Source: Bacteroidaceae bacterium (GTDB lineage Bacteria; Bacteroidota; Bacteroidia; Bacteroidales; Bacteroidaceae). From it: a stretch of DNA of 64,000 nt. Positions 52,481 through 59,533 of the stretch are shown here, one piece after another. Each line of letters opens with the position of its first letter. The stretch's first letter is position 1. The notes beneath the pieces are model-generated. The model saw only the letters and a list, made by a program, of their open reading frames with translations, was not told where the DNA came from and made no database searches. Location of the stretch: NCBI GenBank assembly GCA_017534535.1, contig JAFXVZ010000001.1, forward strand, positions 1 through 64,000, read 5' to 3'. The position numbers and the translations under genes are program-made.

Positions 52481-53017
52481 ATGACTATAGACGAATTAAT
52501 CAAAGACTGCTCGCGCAGACAAAAAAAAGGATTGCATTTCATCATGTCATCCGTAGTAATCTGGGCATTGATACTGGGCATCCACCTCAGTGGTATGAAC
52601 ATTGAGCTGAAGAATCTACTCACCTTCTGCTGCTCTGCCGTTTTGTTTCCCATAGCATGGACGGTGGCAAAAGTCTTGCACATCGACTTTGAAGGCAAAG
52701 GTAACCCACTCTCGAAGGCAGGTATCCTGTTCTCTGTCAATCAGATGTTATACATCCTGATAGCCATGTGGGTCTATGCCGCTGTGCCTCAGAAGATGCT
52801 CATGGTTTATGCCATGATCTTCGGTGCCCACCTGATGCCATTCAGTTGGCTGTATAACTCCAAGAGCTACTTAGTGCTTTCCATCGTCGTCCCTATCGGC
52901 GCACTAATCATTGGCCTGTTCTATGAACCCTGGGTATTAGCGGCACTGATGATGGTCGTAGAGATTGTCTTCTCCTTCCTCTTGTATCAAGAGTGTAATA
53001 AATTGAATTATAACTAA
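52481..53017 (+). CDS. DUF7010-like membrane protein
   Basis: A 178-residue protein with about six membrane helices. The N-terminus MTIDELIKDCSRRQKKGLHF and the following helix pattern look like the DUF7010 family, but I am only moderately sure. Function is unknown. It starts a cluster of four same-strand genes (this, a 60-residue Cys protein, menA, a radical SAM protein), with short gaps of 13, 6 and 1 bp. Confidence 0.65.
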   Translation: MTIDELIKDCSRRQKKGLHFIMSSVVIWALILGIHLSGMNIELKNLLTFCCSAVLFPIAWTVAKVLHIDFEGKGNPLSKAGILFSVNQMLYILIAMWVYAAVPQKMLMVYAMIFGAHLMPFSWLYNSKSYLVLSIVVPIGALIIGLFYEPWVLAALMMVVEIVFSFLLYQECNKLNYN

Positions 53018-53030
53018 AACATCATAGATT

Positions 53031-53213
53031 ATGGCACACGTATGTGAAAATTGCAAATTCAGAGCTCATTACGAGCAGAAGCCAGATTCCTTGCTTGGAC
53101 GTTTCTGGCACTGGCATATCAACTATTGTCCAGGGTGGAAGTCTTATTTCAACAAACAAAGCGAGGGACAGAAAGCTATCTTACGCGAAAAGTATAAATT
53201 CAATAAATATTAA
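53031..53213 (+). CDS. Small Cys-containing protein
   Basis: A 60-residue protein with CENCKF (Cys5, Cys8) and HINYCPGWKSYFNK (Cys33), His and Trp-rich, and a basic C-terminus ending EKYKFNKY. It resembles small uncharacterised Bacteroidales proteins that end in a similar way. A metal-binding role is possible. It sits directly before menA by 6 bp. Confidence 0.65.
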   Translation: MAHVCENCKFRAHYEQKPDSLLGRFWHWHINYCPGWKSYFNKQSEGQKAILREKYKFNKY

Positions 53214-53219
53214 GGTGTT

Positions 53220-54137
53220 ATGGGAGAGAAAATAGCCGTAAATTCATTCAAGGCGTGGTTCTTGGGCATACGCCCCACCAGCTTGGGAGCATCGTTGATG
53301 ACCGTATTGTTAGGTGCCGGATTGGCACATGGCTATATGCCGGAACAGTTTTCATGGACAATCGCCATCATGTGCTGGCTGTTTGCGTGGCTGATGCACA
53401 TCGCCGCCAACCTTATCAACGATGTGGTGGACTTCAATCGTGGTTTGGACAAGAGCGACCCAGAGCGCATCGACCGCATCTATGCCAACGGACTCATCAC
53501 CAAAAAGGTGGCCTATAATACCATCGCCATTTGTCTGGTTTTGGGCTGCTTGGTTGGTCTAGGCATTTTATATATGGTATGGGATCGTCTGGTATGGCAT
53601 GGTTGGGAAATCGTACTGATGGGAGCCATCGTGGTGGCTTGTACCTTCCTCTATAGCACCACTTTCGCATATCGTGGTCTGGGTGACTTAGCCGTTTTGT
53701 TGTGCTTTGGTTTGATTCCCGTTTGTGGCACGTTCTATGTACTTACCTATACCGTTACATGGGATGCAATTTGGGCTTCTATTGTGGCTGGTTGTTCCAT
53801 TGACACACTGCTGATTGTGAACAATTACCGCGACCGTGACGAAGATTATGAAGCTGGCAAATACACCAGCGTTGGCATCTTGGGCGAACCATTTGGCCGC
53901 TGGTTCTACCTTTTGGCAGGTATCGTCTGTGTAGTCATGGTGGTATTACTGTATGTCGATGGTGCCATCACCTGGATAGGTTTGCTCTACTCTGCTTTGC
54001 CTTATCTTATCCTGCACATCGGTTCTTGGCTGAAGCTGAACCGCATCAGGGAAGGTAACGCACTGAATGTGATTTACTACGAGAGTCCGAGGAACTTCAC
54101 GCTGTTAGGTCTGTTGCTGACCATCGCACTCTGGTAA
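53220..54137 (+). CDS. menA: 1,4-dihydroxy-2-naphthoate polyprenyltransferase
   Basis: A 305-residue UbiA-superfamily membrane enzyme with about nine helices that attaches the isoprenoid tail in menaquinone synthesis. The first Asp-rich motif NLINDVVDFNRGLDKSDPER (about 61-80) and the second YRDRDEDYEAGKYTSVG (about 201-217) bind the prenyl diphosphate and Mg2+. NALNVIYYESPRNFTLLG at the end is also typical of MenA. Other men genes are not here, but this quinone is the probable electron acceptor for Na+-NQR. Confidence 0.9.
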   Translation: MGEKIAVNSFKAWFLGIRPTSLGASLMTVLLGAGLAHGYMPEQFSWTIAIMCWLFAWLMHIAANLINDVVDFNRGLDKSDPERIDRIYANGLITKKVAYNTIAICLVLGCLVGLGILYMVWDRLVWHGWEIVLMGAIVVACTFLYSTTFAYRGLGDLAVLLCFGLIPVCGTFYVLTYTVTWDAIWASIVAGCSIDTLLIVNNYRDRDEDYEAGKYTSVGILGEPFGRWFYLLAGIVCVVMVVLLYVDGAITWIGLLYSALPYLILHIGSWLKLNRIREGNALNVIYYESPRNFTLLGLLLTIALW

Positions 54138-54138
54138 C

Positions 54139-55011
54139 ATGAAAGTACTGTTACAGCTTATCTACTTGGGATGGTGGTTCTTCAGAGCCAGGTTCTTAGG
54201 CAGACGCAGACCCTTGCAAAGTGTGGTCTTCGTCACCAACGGCTGTAATAGTACTTGCAGGCATTGCACCCATTGCACCAAATCTGAAGGCTTCTTCTGT
54301 AAATCATTTGCCGATATAGAGAAAGACCTCGACTACTGCTATGGACAAGGAGCCAGGATGCTGGACATTGAAGGAGTGCATCTGTTGCAGTGGAAGGATG
54401 GCGAGCTTCAAGTAAACGACATCTTTAGTTTAGCTAAAGGCAAGGGGTTCTTTAGCGTATCTACCATGGTACCTGCTGCTGACTATGCAGCTTTGCAGGC
54501 CCTGCAAGCTAAAGTGGATGTGTTATGGGTAAGTGTAATGGGCATTCATGATTGCACCTTGTTGGAAAACTTGCAGGGGACTTCCTTGTATATGGTGGTG
54601 AACAACGAGAACTACCAGGAATTGCCTGCCGTATTGGAGTTTCTGCAACAGCATAAAGATATCCGGCAGATTGCCTTCAACTTCCACACGCCGTTTGCAG
54701 GAACGGAACATCTAGCCTTAAGCCTGCAACAGCGTGAAGAGGTAATTAACCAGCTTATTGCCTACAAGCACCAAGGCTATCGCATTATGAACAGCATCTC
54801 CGGCTTGAAGAACATGCTTTCCCTGCGTTTCAAACGCCATTGCTGGATCTGCAACTTCATCTACTGCGACGGTCGGCGTTCTCCACAATGTATTGACAAT
54901 ATGGGCAGTGGCATCTGCCAATGTTGTGGCTTCAGCATGGCAGGCGAGATGAATGCCGTGTTCAGCTGCAAGCCCGACACCATTTTGGCTGGAATAGGAG
55001 TTAGACTTTAA
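54139..55011 (+). CDS. Radical SAM protein of unknown substrate
   Basis: A 290-residue protein with the radical SAM cluster motif CNSTCRHC (Cys36, Cys40, Cys43) inside FVTNGCNSTCRHCTHC, an unusually Cys/His-rich start. The barrel follows to about 210. The C-terminal part has six cysteines (HCWICNFIYCDGRR, QCIDNMGSGICQCCGF), likely for one or two auxiliary iron-sulfur clusters. The N-terminal hydrophobic LLQLIYLGWWFFRARF could touch the membrane. It begins 1 bp after menA, so the two are co-transcribed; a role in quinone or lipid modification would be a guess. Confidence 0.82.
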   Translation: MKVLLQLIYLGWWFFRARFLGRRRPLQSVVFVTNGCNSTCRHCTHCTKSEGFFCKSFADIEKDLDYCYGQGARMLDIEGVHLLQWKDGELQVNDIFSLAKGKGFFSVSTMVPAADYAALQALQAKVDVLWVSVMGIHDCTLLENLQGTSLYMVVNNENYQELPAVLEFLQQHKDIRQIAFNFHTPFAGTEHLALSLQQREEVINQLIAYKHQGYRIMNSISGLKNMLSLRFKRHCWICNFIYCDGRRSPQCIDNMGSGICQCCGFSMAGEMNAVFSCKPDTILAGIGVRL

Positions 55012-55106
55012 CCATAGATAGGTATCTATCTTTCCGACAAACACCCTTACGTGTCATCATAAATGATGATTTTATTATCTATTTAATAACTATTAAGAAA
55101 GAATTT

Positions 55107-55137
55107 TTTGTAAGACAACCTATTAGTTATAATTTTG
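55107..55137 (+). promoter_or_regulatory. Promoter of the thiol-redox operon
   Basis: TTTG at 55107-55110 and TAATTTTG at 55130-55137 are separated by 19 bp, a near-ideal Bacteroidetes promoter. The first gene starts at 55179. Confidence 0.75.
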
Positions 55138-55178
55138 TGCCACGAAGGAAAGAAGATAAATCATAAAATTAGTTCTGT

Positions 55179-55787
55179 ATGAAAAAAGTATTATTTATTC
55201 TGATGTCATTTGTTGCTATGACACTATCTGCTCAAAACACTCTTTACGATTTCAGCGTGAAGGATTTAGAAGGTGAGGATGTCTCTATGAAAGACTATGC
55301 TGGCAAGGTTCTGCTGATCGTTAACACGGCAACCAGATGTGGTTTTACCCCACAATACAAGGAACTGGAAGCATTGTATGAGAAATATCAAGCCAACGGC
55401 TTTACCATCTTGGATTTCCCCTGCAACCAGTTTGGTGAACAGGCTCCAGGCAGTAATGAAGAGATCCATGAGTTCTGTACGCTTAATTATAATACCCAAT
55501 TCCCTCAGTTCGACAAGATTGATGTGAACGGTGAGAATCAGTCCCCGCTGTTTGCATTCCTGAAGTCGAAGCAAGGCTTTAAGGGTTTTGAGCCTAACGA
55601 TACCGGCAAAATGATGGAACAGATGATGGCACGTCGTGACCCAGACTTCAAGAACAAATCTGATATCAAGTGGAATTTCACGAAGTTCCTGGTTAACCAG
55701 CAGAGAGAGGTGATTGCTCGTTTCGAACCATCTGATGACATGGGCAAGTTGGAGGAGATGATCAGCGACTTGTTGGCAAACAGATAA
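55179..55787 (+). CDS. Exported glutathione-peroxidase-family protein
   Basis: A 202-residue thiol peroxidase with a signal peptide (ending LSAQ). The catalytic set is Cys54 in NTATRCGFTPQY, Gln84 in PCNQFGEQ and the Trp/Asn in KWNFTKFLV. As in most bacteria it has Cys, not selenocysteine, and probably works with thioredoxin-like donors. The next gene is a TlpA-like thioredoxin 27 bp downstream, a likely partner in the periplasm. Confidence 0.9.
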   Translation: MKKVLFILMSFVAMTLSAQNTLYDFSVKDLEGEDVSMKDYAGKVLLIVNTATRCGFTPQYKELEALYEKYQANGFTILDFPCNQFGEQAPGSNEEIHEFCTLNYNTQFPQFDKIDVNGENQSPLFAFLKSKQGFKGFEPNDTGKMMEQMMARRDPDFKNKSDIKWNFTKFLVNQQREVIARFEPSDDMGKLEEMISDLLANR

Positions 55788-55814
55788 ATCGCTTATTGTT
55801 AGCTGTTTATACCT

Positions 55815-56306
55815 ATGAAGAAATTACTATTATTCTTTATTACAGTGTTTTGCTGCACACTCATGATGAGTGCGCAGCAAACGGTAGCCATGCCTAAGGT
55901 AGGTGACAAAGTCCCTTCTTTCACTGTAAAAGATGCAGATGGAAAGGAAAAGACTTTGGCCGACTTTTGCAAAGGGAAGAAATACATCATGATTGATTTC
56001 TGGGCTACCTGGTGTGTGCCATGCCGTAAGGAGATGCCTAATGTGAAAGAGCAATATGCCAAATACGCTGATAAGGGGTTTGAGATTATCGGTATTTCTG
56101 AAGACCGTAGCAAACCCACTATGGAAGAGTTTGTGAAGAAGGAAGGTATGAAATGGCCCACATTCCGTGACCAGACAAATATCGCCTCTCGATATGGCGT
56201 GACGATGATTCCCACTACTTTCATCATCAATGCTGAGGGTGTGGTTATCGCCCAAGACCTGAGAGGTGACGACTTGGGGGAGAAATTGGCACAATTGTTC
56301 CCTTAA
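55815..56306 (+). CDS. TlpA-like periplasmic thioredoxin
   Basis: A 163-residue thioredoxin-fold protein with a signal peptide (ending MMSAQ) and the active-site motif WCVPC (Cys67, Cys70), preceded by MIDFWAT. The insertion and cis-Pro segment (GVTMIPTTFIINAEG) fit the AhpC/TSA-TlpA group. It probably reduces the peroxidase encoded just before it or other exported proteins. Confidence 0.88.
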   Translation: MKKLLLFFITVFCCTLMMSAQQTVAMPKVGDKVPSFTVKDADGKEKTLADFCKGKKYIMIDFWATWCVPCRKEMPNVKEQYAKYADKGFEIIGISEDRSKPTMEEFVKKEGMKWPTFRDQTNIASRYGVTMIPTTFIINAEGVVIAQDLRGDDLGEKLAQLFP

Positions 56307-56328
56307 GCCCAACAAAAGCACTGCGTTA

Positions 56329-56415
56329 TGGAACAAGAACTGACATTGAATCAGCATAATAAGACTGAGTTTCCACCGATGCACACCACTGAGATTAACA
56401 CATCCATAATATAAA
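56329..56415 (+). pseudogene. 28-codon fragment similar to the start of the AlaX-like protein
   Basis: A short frame that contains FPPMHTTE, nearly the same as SIAPMHTTE in the AlaX-like gene at 58510, also at DNA level (CACCGATGCACACCAC is shared). It stops after a further seven residues. It looks like the remnant of a truncated second copy; the metal-binding CxxxH part is gone. Confidence 0.5.
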
Positions 56416-56839
56416 GCGTTTCAAATCAGTATATTACAACACAACCTTACTCAAGAAGAGGGCGGAATCAGAAAGGAAGAATACCTCAAGTATTTAAGGG
56501 TAAGGATAAAGCATCGGTATGACTTATCCTGTTGTTCACCATTGAGAAGCCTACTCTATCCGTGAAAAAAATGTAATTAAGTATGCCCCCCATTGCCTTA
56601 AAGTGCCGACCTCTTCAGAATTTCTGCTATGTTAACGACTTAATATAACACCTTTCAACTGCTCAGGTCACTCCCAATAAATATTCACTTTCCATCATAG
56701 GCGCATAAAAGTGAACAGGACGCTTCAAGACCCTTACGACAGAATAGTCATAAAAACGCAGAAAACGCTTTGAATTGAAGCGTTTCCTGCAATAATAAAA
56801 ATGTTCACTAATATCAATAGTGTAGATTTTAAAAATAAA
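56416..56839. other. Intergenic stretch without visible genes
   Basis: I see nothing coding or clearly structured here before the terminator at 56840. The frames that cross it on the minus strand run through that terminator. Confidence 0.5.
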
Positions 56840-56871
56840 GAGGGTACTGACCATCCATTGTCAGCACCCTC
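56840..56871 (-). terminator. Terminator of the leader-peptide operon
   Basis: On the minus strand a 12-bp stem (GAGGGTGCTGAC with GTCAGTACCCTC, one G-T pair) and an 8-nt loop are followed by TTTATTTTT. It lies about 180 bp beyond the second peptide, so the transcript holds space for another short frame. Confidence 0.8.
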
Positions 56872-56899
56872 GTAGGGAGTGGTATTATTTGTCGGGTTA

Positions 56900-56995
56900 T
56901 TAATCCACTTGACAAATGCCACCCACGTTTGGGCAGTACTTTTCAAATACATCTTGGAAAGTGTTACGTCCTCCTTTAAGACGTTGGTATATCAT
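56900..56995 (-). CDS. Possible third small peptide of the operon
   Basis: A 31-codon frame between the second leader peptide and the terminator. It starts MIYQRLKGGRN and ends EKYCPNVGGICQVD. The GG pair and the two Cys residues would suit a peptide core, but there is no leader like that of its neighbours and the frame is short. An AAGGAGG sequence lies inside it. It may be the remnant of a third precursor. Confidence 0.3.
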   Translation of the reverse strand: MIYQRLKGGRNTFQDVFEKYCPNVGGICQVD

Positions 56996-57051
56996 TGCAA
57001 AAGAAGAGGATGACTTAGTGGCATGTCACTCCTTCTACCTTTTCCTCATAA

Positions 57052-57300
57052 TCACTCATGCTTCGTAATATTTCCATAATTAGAAAATTCTGCAACATTA
57101 TTACAAGCATCTTGTTTCCCCCTGTTGACAAAATTACTCCCATTATGAGAACCACCACCTCCTGCCACACCATCCAACTCATCATCGCTGAGTTCTTGCT
57201 TCATCACCACTTGGTCATCCTTATCAACGCCCTCGATGGTGAGTTTCTTCACCTCGTCGTCGATTTCAATCTGCACGACACGCTTTGCTTTCTCTTCCAT
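57052..57300 (-). CDS. Double-glycine leader peptide 2, candidate RiPP/bacteriocin precursor
   Basis: An 82-residue protein. The leader (1-48) shares with peptide 1 the block DQVVMKQELSDDELD and ends VAGG (45-48), the double-glycine cleavage site recognised by C39-type peptidase/ABC transporters. The candidate core (49-82) is rich in Gly, Asn and His, with one Cys (Cys66), and ends NITKHE. No modifying enzyme or transporter is adjacent. It lies 16 bp after peptide 1 in the same transcript. Function as signal or toxin is inferred from the leader only. Confidence 0.75.
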   Translation of the reverse strand: MEEKAKRVVQIEIDDEVKKLTIEGVDKDDQVVMKQELSDDELDGVAGGGGSHNGSNFVNRGKQDACNNVAEFSNYGNITKHE

Positions 57301-57316
57301 ACCTTATCTTGAGTTA

Positions 57317-57499
57317 TTAATATACTTTTATTATACAAATCGGTGATTTTCCTCCTGCCACGTTATCCAACTCGTCATCACTGAGTTCTTGCTTCATAAC
57401 CACTTGGTCATGTTCGTCTTGCCCTATGATGGTAAGGCGCTTCACATCGTCTTCGATTTCGATGTTCACCAATCGTTTGTTCTTATCTTCTGTTGCCAT
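57317..57499 (-). CDS. Double-glycine leader peptide 1, candidate RiPP/bacteriocin precursor
   Basis: A 60-residue protein starting MATEDKNKRLVNIEIEDDV. The leader (1-50) has ELSDDELDNVAGG and matches peptide 2 over most of its length; the core would be only ten residues, KSPICIIKVY, with a single Cys. The ATG at 57499 was selected because a promoter element (57528-57535) lies 28 bp upstream, and earlier codons would be in the promoter. It is the first gene of the operon. The strong conservation of the leader and divergence of the core are typical of export-processed peptides. Confidence 0.75.
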   Translation of the reverse strand: MATEDKNKRLVNIEIEDDVKRLTIIGQDEHDQVVMKQELSDDELDNVAGGKSPICIIKVY

Positions 57500-57527
57500 A
57501 GTATATGAAATAAAAAGTTTATCTGCA

Positions 57528-57535
57528 CAAAGATA
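57528..57535 (-). promoter_or_regulatory. -7 element of the leader-peptide operon
   Basis: The minus strand reads TATCTTTG, 28 bp before the start of peptide 1. Confidence 0.7.
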
Positions 57536-57576
57536 GTCACTCCCAAGCGAACAAACAAGTATTTGCCGATAAAAAA

Positions 57577-57606
57577 GAGTGCCAACCCTTGAATGGGTCA
57601 ACACTC
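57577..57606 (-). terminator. Terminator-like hairpin upstream of the leader-peptide promoter
   Basis: GAGTG/CACTC and ACCC/GGGT stems with a small internal loop, followed on the minus strand by TTTTTT. There is no minus-strand gene just upstream that it would serve, so it may be a leftover of a lost gene or an insulator. Confidence 0.5.
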
Positions 57607-57751
57607 ACAAACGGCTATCGCCTTTTTAAGAGATAGGTTTTTACCAGAGCCCTTAATATCTTTGCAGAAATAGGTTTTTCTTTAACGAAATGCAAGATTT
57701 TTGGAAGTTTTTATTTATCTTTACGCGCAAATTAGTTATTAAATCATAGTC

Positions 57752-58378
57752 ATGGAACGAAACATTAAAACCACCAAGGAAATAGAGGAGCAGAAGCGGT
57801 TTGCAGAAGCGTTGAGATTGAACATTCAAAGTATCAACCAATCGATTAATGATGAGTTTGATGTGATTAGATTATTGGATTCTTTGTTGAAAGGCAACAC
57901 TACTAGAAAAAAAGAACCTTACACGAAGCATATACAAAAGAAAACTAAGCCTACAAATGTCAAGGTTAAGAATGGCAAGACGACACTGTGTAACGAAATG
58001 AGAGCATCCCTCGATGAGAGTATAGCCAACTATACGGAATCCCTTGCGATGATCGATACAATTGTAGAACTATTCTCACAATCCAAGGAGACTGACCCGA
58101 AGAAAAAAGACACTATTGACTATATCATCAACGTTCAGTTGACAGAGTTGAAGAAGATGTGTCTTAAGAAGTTGGAGTTCTTCAACGTCTTTTACAGTAA
58201 GTTGGATGAACTTGAAGATATTGAAAAACAAATTCAATCATTTAGGAGAAGAGTGGAGAAGGCTAAAAGCGGTGAGCAAATTTCAGATGAGGAATATGCT
58301 GAAATGAAGAATCGTCAAGCCAGGTTAGGCAAACGAATTGAAGAAATCGAGAACGAACTGCTTCTGTTAAAGCGCTAG
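57752..58378 (+). CDS. Coiled-coil protein of unknown function
   Basis: A 208-residue, highly charged, Lys/Glu-rich protein without signal or membrane segment. Residues about 1-45 and 145-205 look like long helices/coiled coils (IEKQIQSFRRRVEKAKSG and IEEIENELLLLKR); the middle (60-90) is basic. No family is recognised. Its AT-rich codon use differs from the core genes around, which hints at transfer. It lies between two accessory loci (leader peptides and AlaX-like protein), with a weak TATCTTTA promoter near 57716. Confidence 0.65.
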   Translation: MERNIKTTKEIEEQKRFAEALRLNIQSINQSINDEFDVIRLLDSLLKGNTTRKKEPYTKHIQKKTKPTNVKVKNGKTTLCNEMRASLDESIANYTESLAMIDTIVELFSQSKETDPKKKDTIDYIINVQLTELKKMCLKKLEFFNVFYSKLDELEDIEKQIQSFRRRVEKAKSGEQISDEEYAEMKNRQARLGKRIEEIENELLLLKR

Positions 58379-58382
58379 AAAT

Positions 58383-58406
58383 AAGGTGAGCCGATAAGCC
58401 CACCTT
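58383..58406 (+). terminator. Terminator after the coiled-coil gene
   Basis: AAGGTGAGC (58383-58391) and GCCCACCTT (58398-58406) pair with one mismatch, followed by TT. Confidence 0.65.
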
Positions 58407-58481
58407 TTCCATCGGTGTAGAGGTGTATCCTGCATTTGAGAAGAAACACGACAATATATTGCAACTTTTGAATCCATTTTG

Positions 58482-58489
58482 TATCTTTG
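58482..58489 (+). promoter_or_regulatory. -7 element of the AlaX-like gene
   Basis: TATCTTTG, with TTG about 20 bp upstream; the ATG at 58510 follows 20 bp later. This rules out the longer frame that starts at 58423. Confidence 0.7.
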
Positions 58490-58509
58490 CAAGGTTAAAA
58501 TTAATAATT

Positions 58510-58989
58510 ATGGAGGCAAAGATACAAAATCAAAAGATAAGTTCCAAACATTTGGATATGTCAATTGCACCGATGCACACCACAGAGCACATCATCAACC
58601 GAACGATGATGAATCTCTTTGGCTGTGGACGTTCGGTGGAAGCTCACATAGAACGCAAGAAGAGCAAACTGGATTATAAGTTGGCGGCATGCCCAACCCC
58701 AGAACAAGTGGAAGTGTTGGAAAAGACGGTGAACGAGGTGATACACCGCAACCTCCCGGTAACCACTGAGTACATTTCCCAAGAGGAAGCCAAAGGACGC
58801 TTCGACATGGAGCGCCTGCCCGATGATGCCTCAGAAACCGTGCGCGTTGTCAAGGTAGGCGACTATGACGAGTGCCTCTGCATTGGACTTCATGTAGAGA
58901 ATACCAGCGAGATTGGCTCGTTCAAACTTTTGAGCCACGATTTTAACCCCGAAACTGGTATTTGGCGCATAAGATTTAAACTGATTTGA
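58510..58989 (+). CDS. AlaX-like trans-editing protein
   Basis: A 159-residue protein with the two-part zinc motif of the AlaRS/ThrRS second additional domain: HTTEH (His23, His27) and CIGLH (Cys124, His128). Such proteins hydrolyse mischarged Ser- or Gly-tRNA(Ala), or Ser-tRNA(Thr). RTMMNLFGCGRSVEAH and YISQEEAKGRFDMERLPDD agree with the family. It is shorter than AlaX-L and lacks the glycine-rich N-terminal domain. Specific substrate not determinable. A truncated fragment of a paralogue is at 56329. Confidence 0.8.
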   Translation: MEAKIQNQKISSKHLDMSIAPMHTTEHIINRTMMNLFGCGRSVEAHIERKKSKLDYKLAACPTPEQVEVLEKTVNEVIHRNLPVTTEYISQEEAKGRFDMERLPDDASETVRVVKVGDYDECLCIGLHVENTSEIGSFKLLSHDFNPETGIWRIRFKLI

Positions 58990-58991
58990 TA

Positions 58992-59026
58992 ATTATTGTC
59001 AATTATCAATTGTCAATTGTCAATTT
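58992..59026 (-). repeat. Short heptanucleotide array
   Basis: Units ATTGTCA, ATTATCA, ATTGTCA, ATTGTCA in the gap between the AlaX-like and RyR genes. Confidence 0.7.
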
Positions 59027-59070
59027 ATTACTACCTTTACGCCAAGAAAAATTATTAAACTCTTTTTACT

Positions 59071-59508
59071 ATGGGAAAGTACATTCCAAAACCTATTGAC
59101 CTAAGCGATGTTACCATCAGTGAGGACCTGCAAGAGCTGCGTGAAGCCATTGCCGAAAACACCCACGAAGTATGGGCAGAGAACCGTATGCGCGAAGGTT
59201 GGACATACGGTCCACGTCGCGATGACACCAAGAAAGAGACCCCTGACATGGTGCCTTACAACGACCTGTCAGAGAAGGAGAAAGAGTACGACCGTGCTAC
59301 CGCATGGCGTACCATCAAACTGCTCAAGAAACTCGGCTACGACATTGTAAAAGCTGAAGAGACTCCGCTTTACAAGGAGATGATTGCCCGCATCCGCAGC
59401 CTGGAGCATGCCAACCACTGCAGCCATTGTGGTGGTGTCATCTTCAAGCACCAGGTATTCTGCGAACATTGTGGTAAGAAACTGGAAAAAGAAGATTTCA
59501 CAGCATAA
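59071..59508 (+). CDS. RyR-domain protein with a zinc ribbon
   Basis: A 145-residue cytosolic protein. Residues about 20-92 are a bacterial RyR domain: LQELREAIAENTHEVWAENR, then REGWTYGPRRDD and VPYNDLSEKEKEYDRATAW, which closely follow the domain consensus. Residues 114-136 form a zinc ribbon (Cys117, Cys120, Cys131, Cys134). In prokaryotes RyR domains appear in predicted conflict or nucleotide-signalling systems, where they may bind a small ligand. It is followed at 25 bp by a membrane protein with a TIR-like motif, so the two probably form one unit. A TACCTTTA element near 59033 may be the promoter. Confidence 0.85.
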   Translation: MGKYIPKPIDLSDVTISEDLQELREAIAENTHEVWAENRMREGWTYGPRRDDTKKETPDMVPYNDLSEKEKEYDRATAWRTIKLLKKLGYDIVKAEETPLYKEMIARIRSLEHANHCSHCGGVIFKHQVFCEHCGKKLEKEDFTA

Positions 59509-59533
59509 GACTGCTCCATAAGGCTGGAAGAAG

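Noticed and set aside
56663-56952. Open frames of 63 and 72 codons on the minus strand
   Set aside because: They run straight through the terminator hairpin at 56840-56871 and look like no protein family.
57653-57841. Minus-strand frame of 62 codons before the coiled-coil gene
   Set aside because: It overlaps the promoter and start of the plus-strand coiled-coil gene and has no supporting features.
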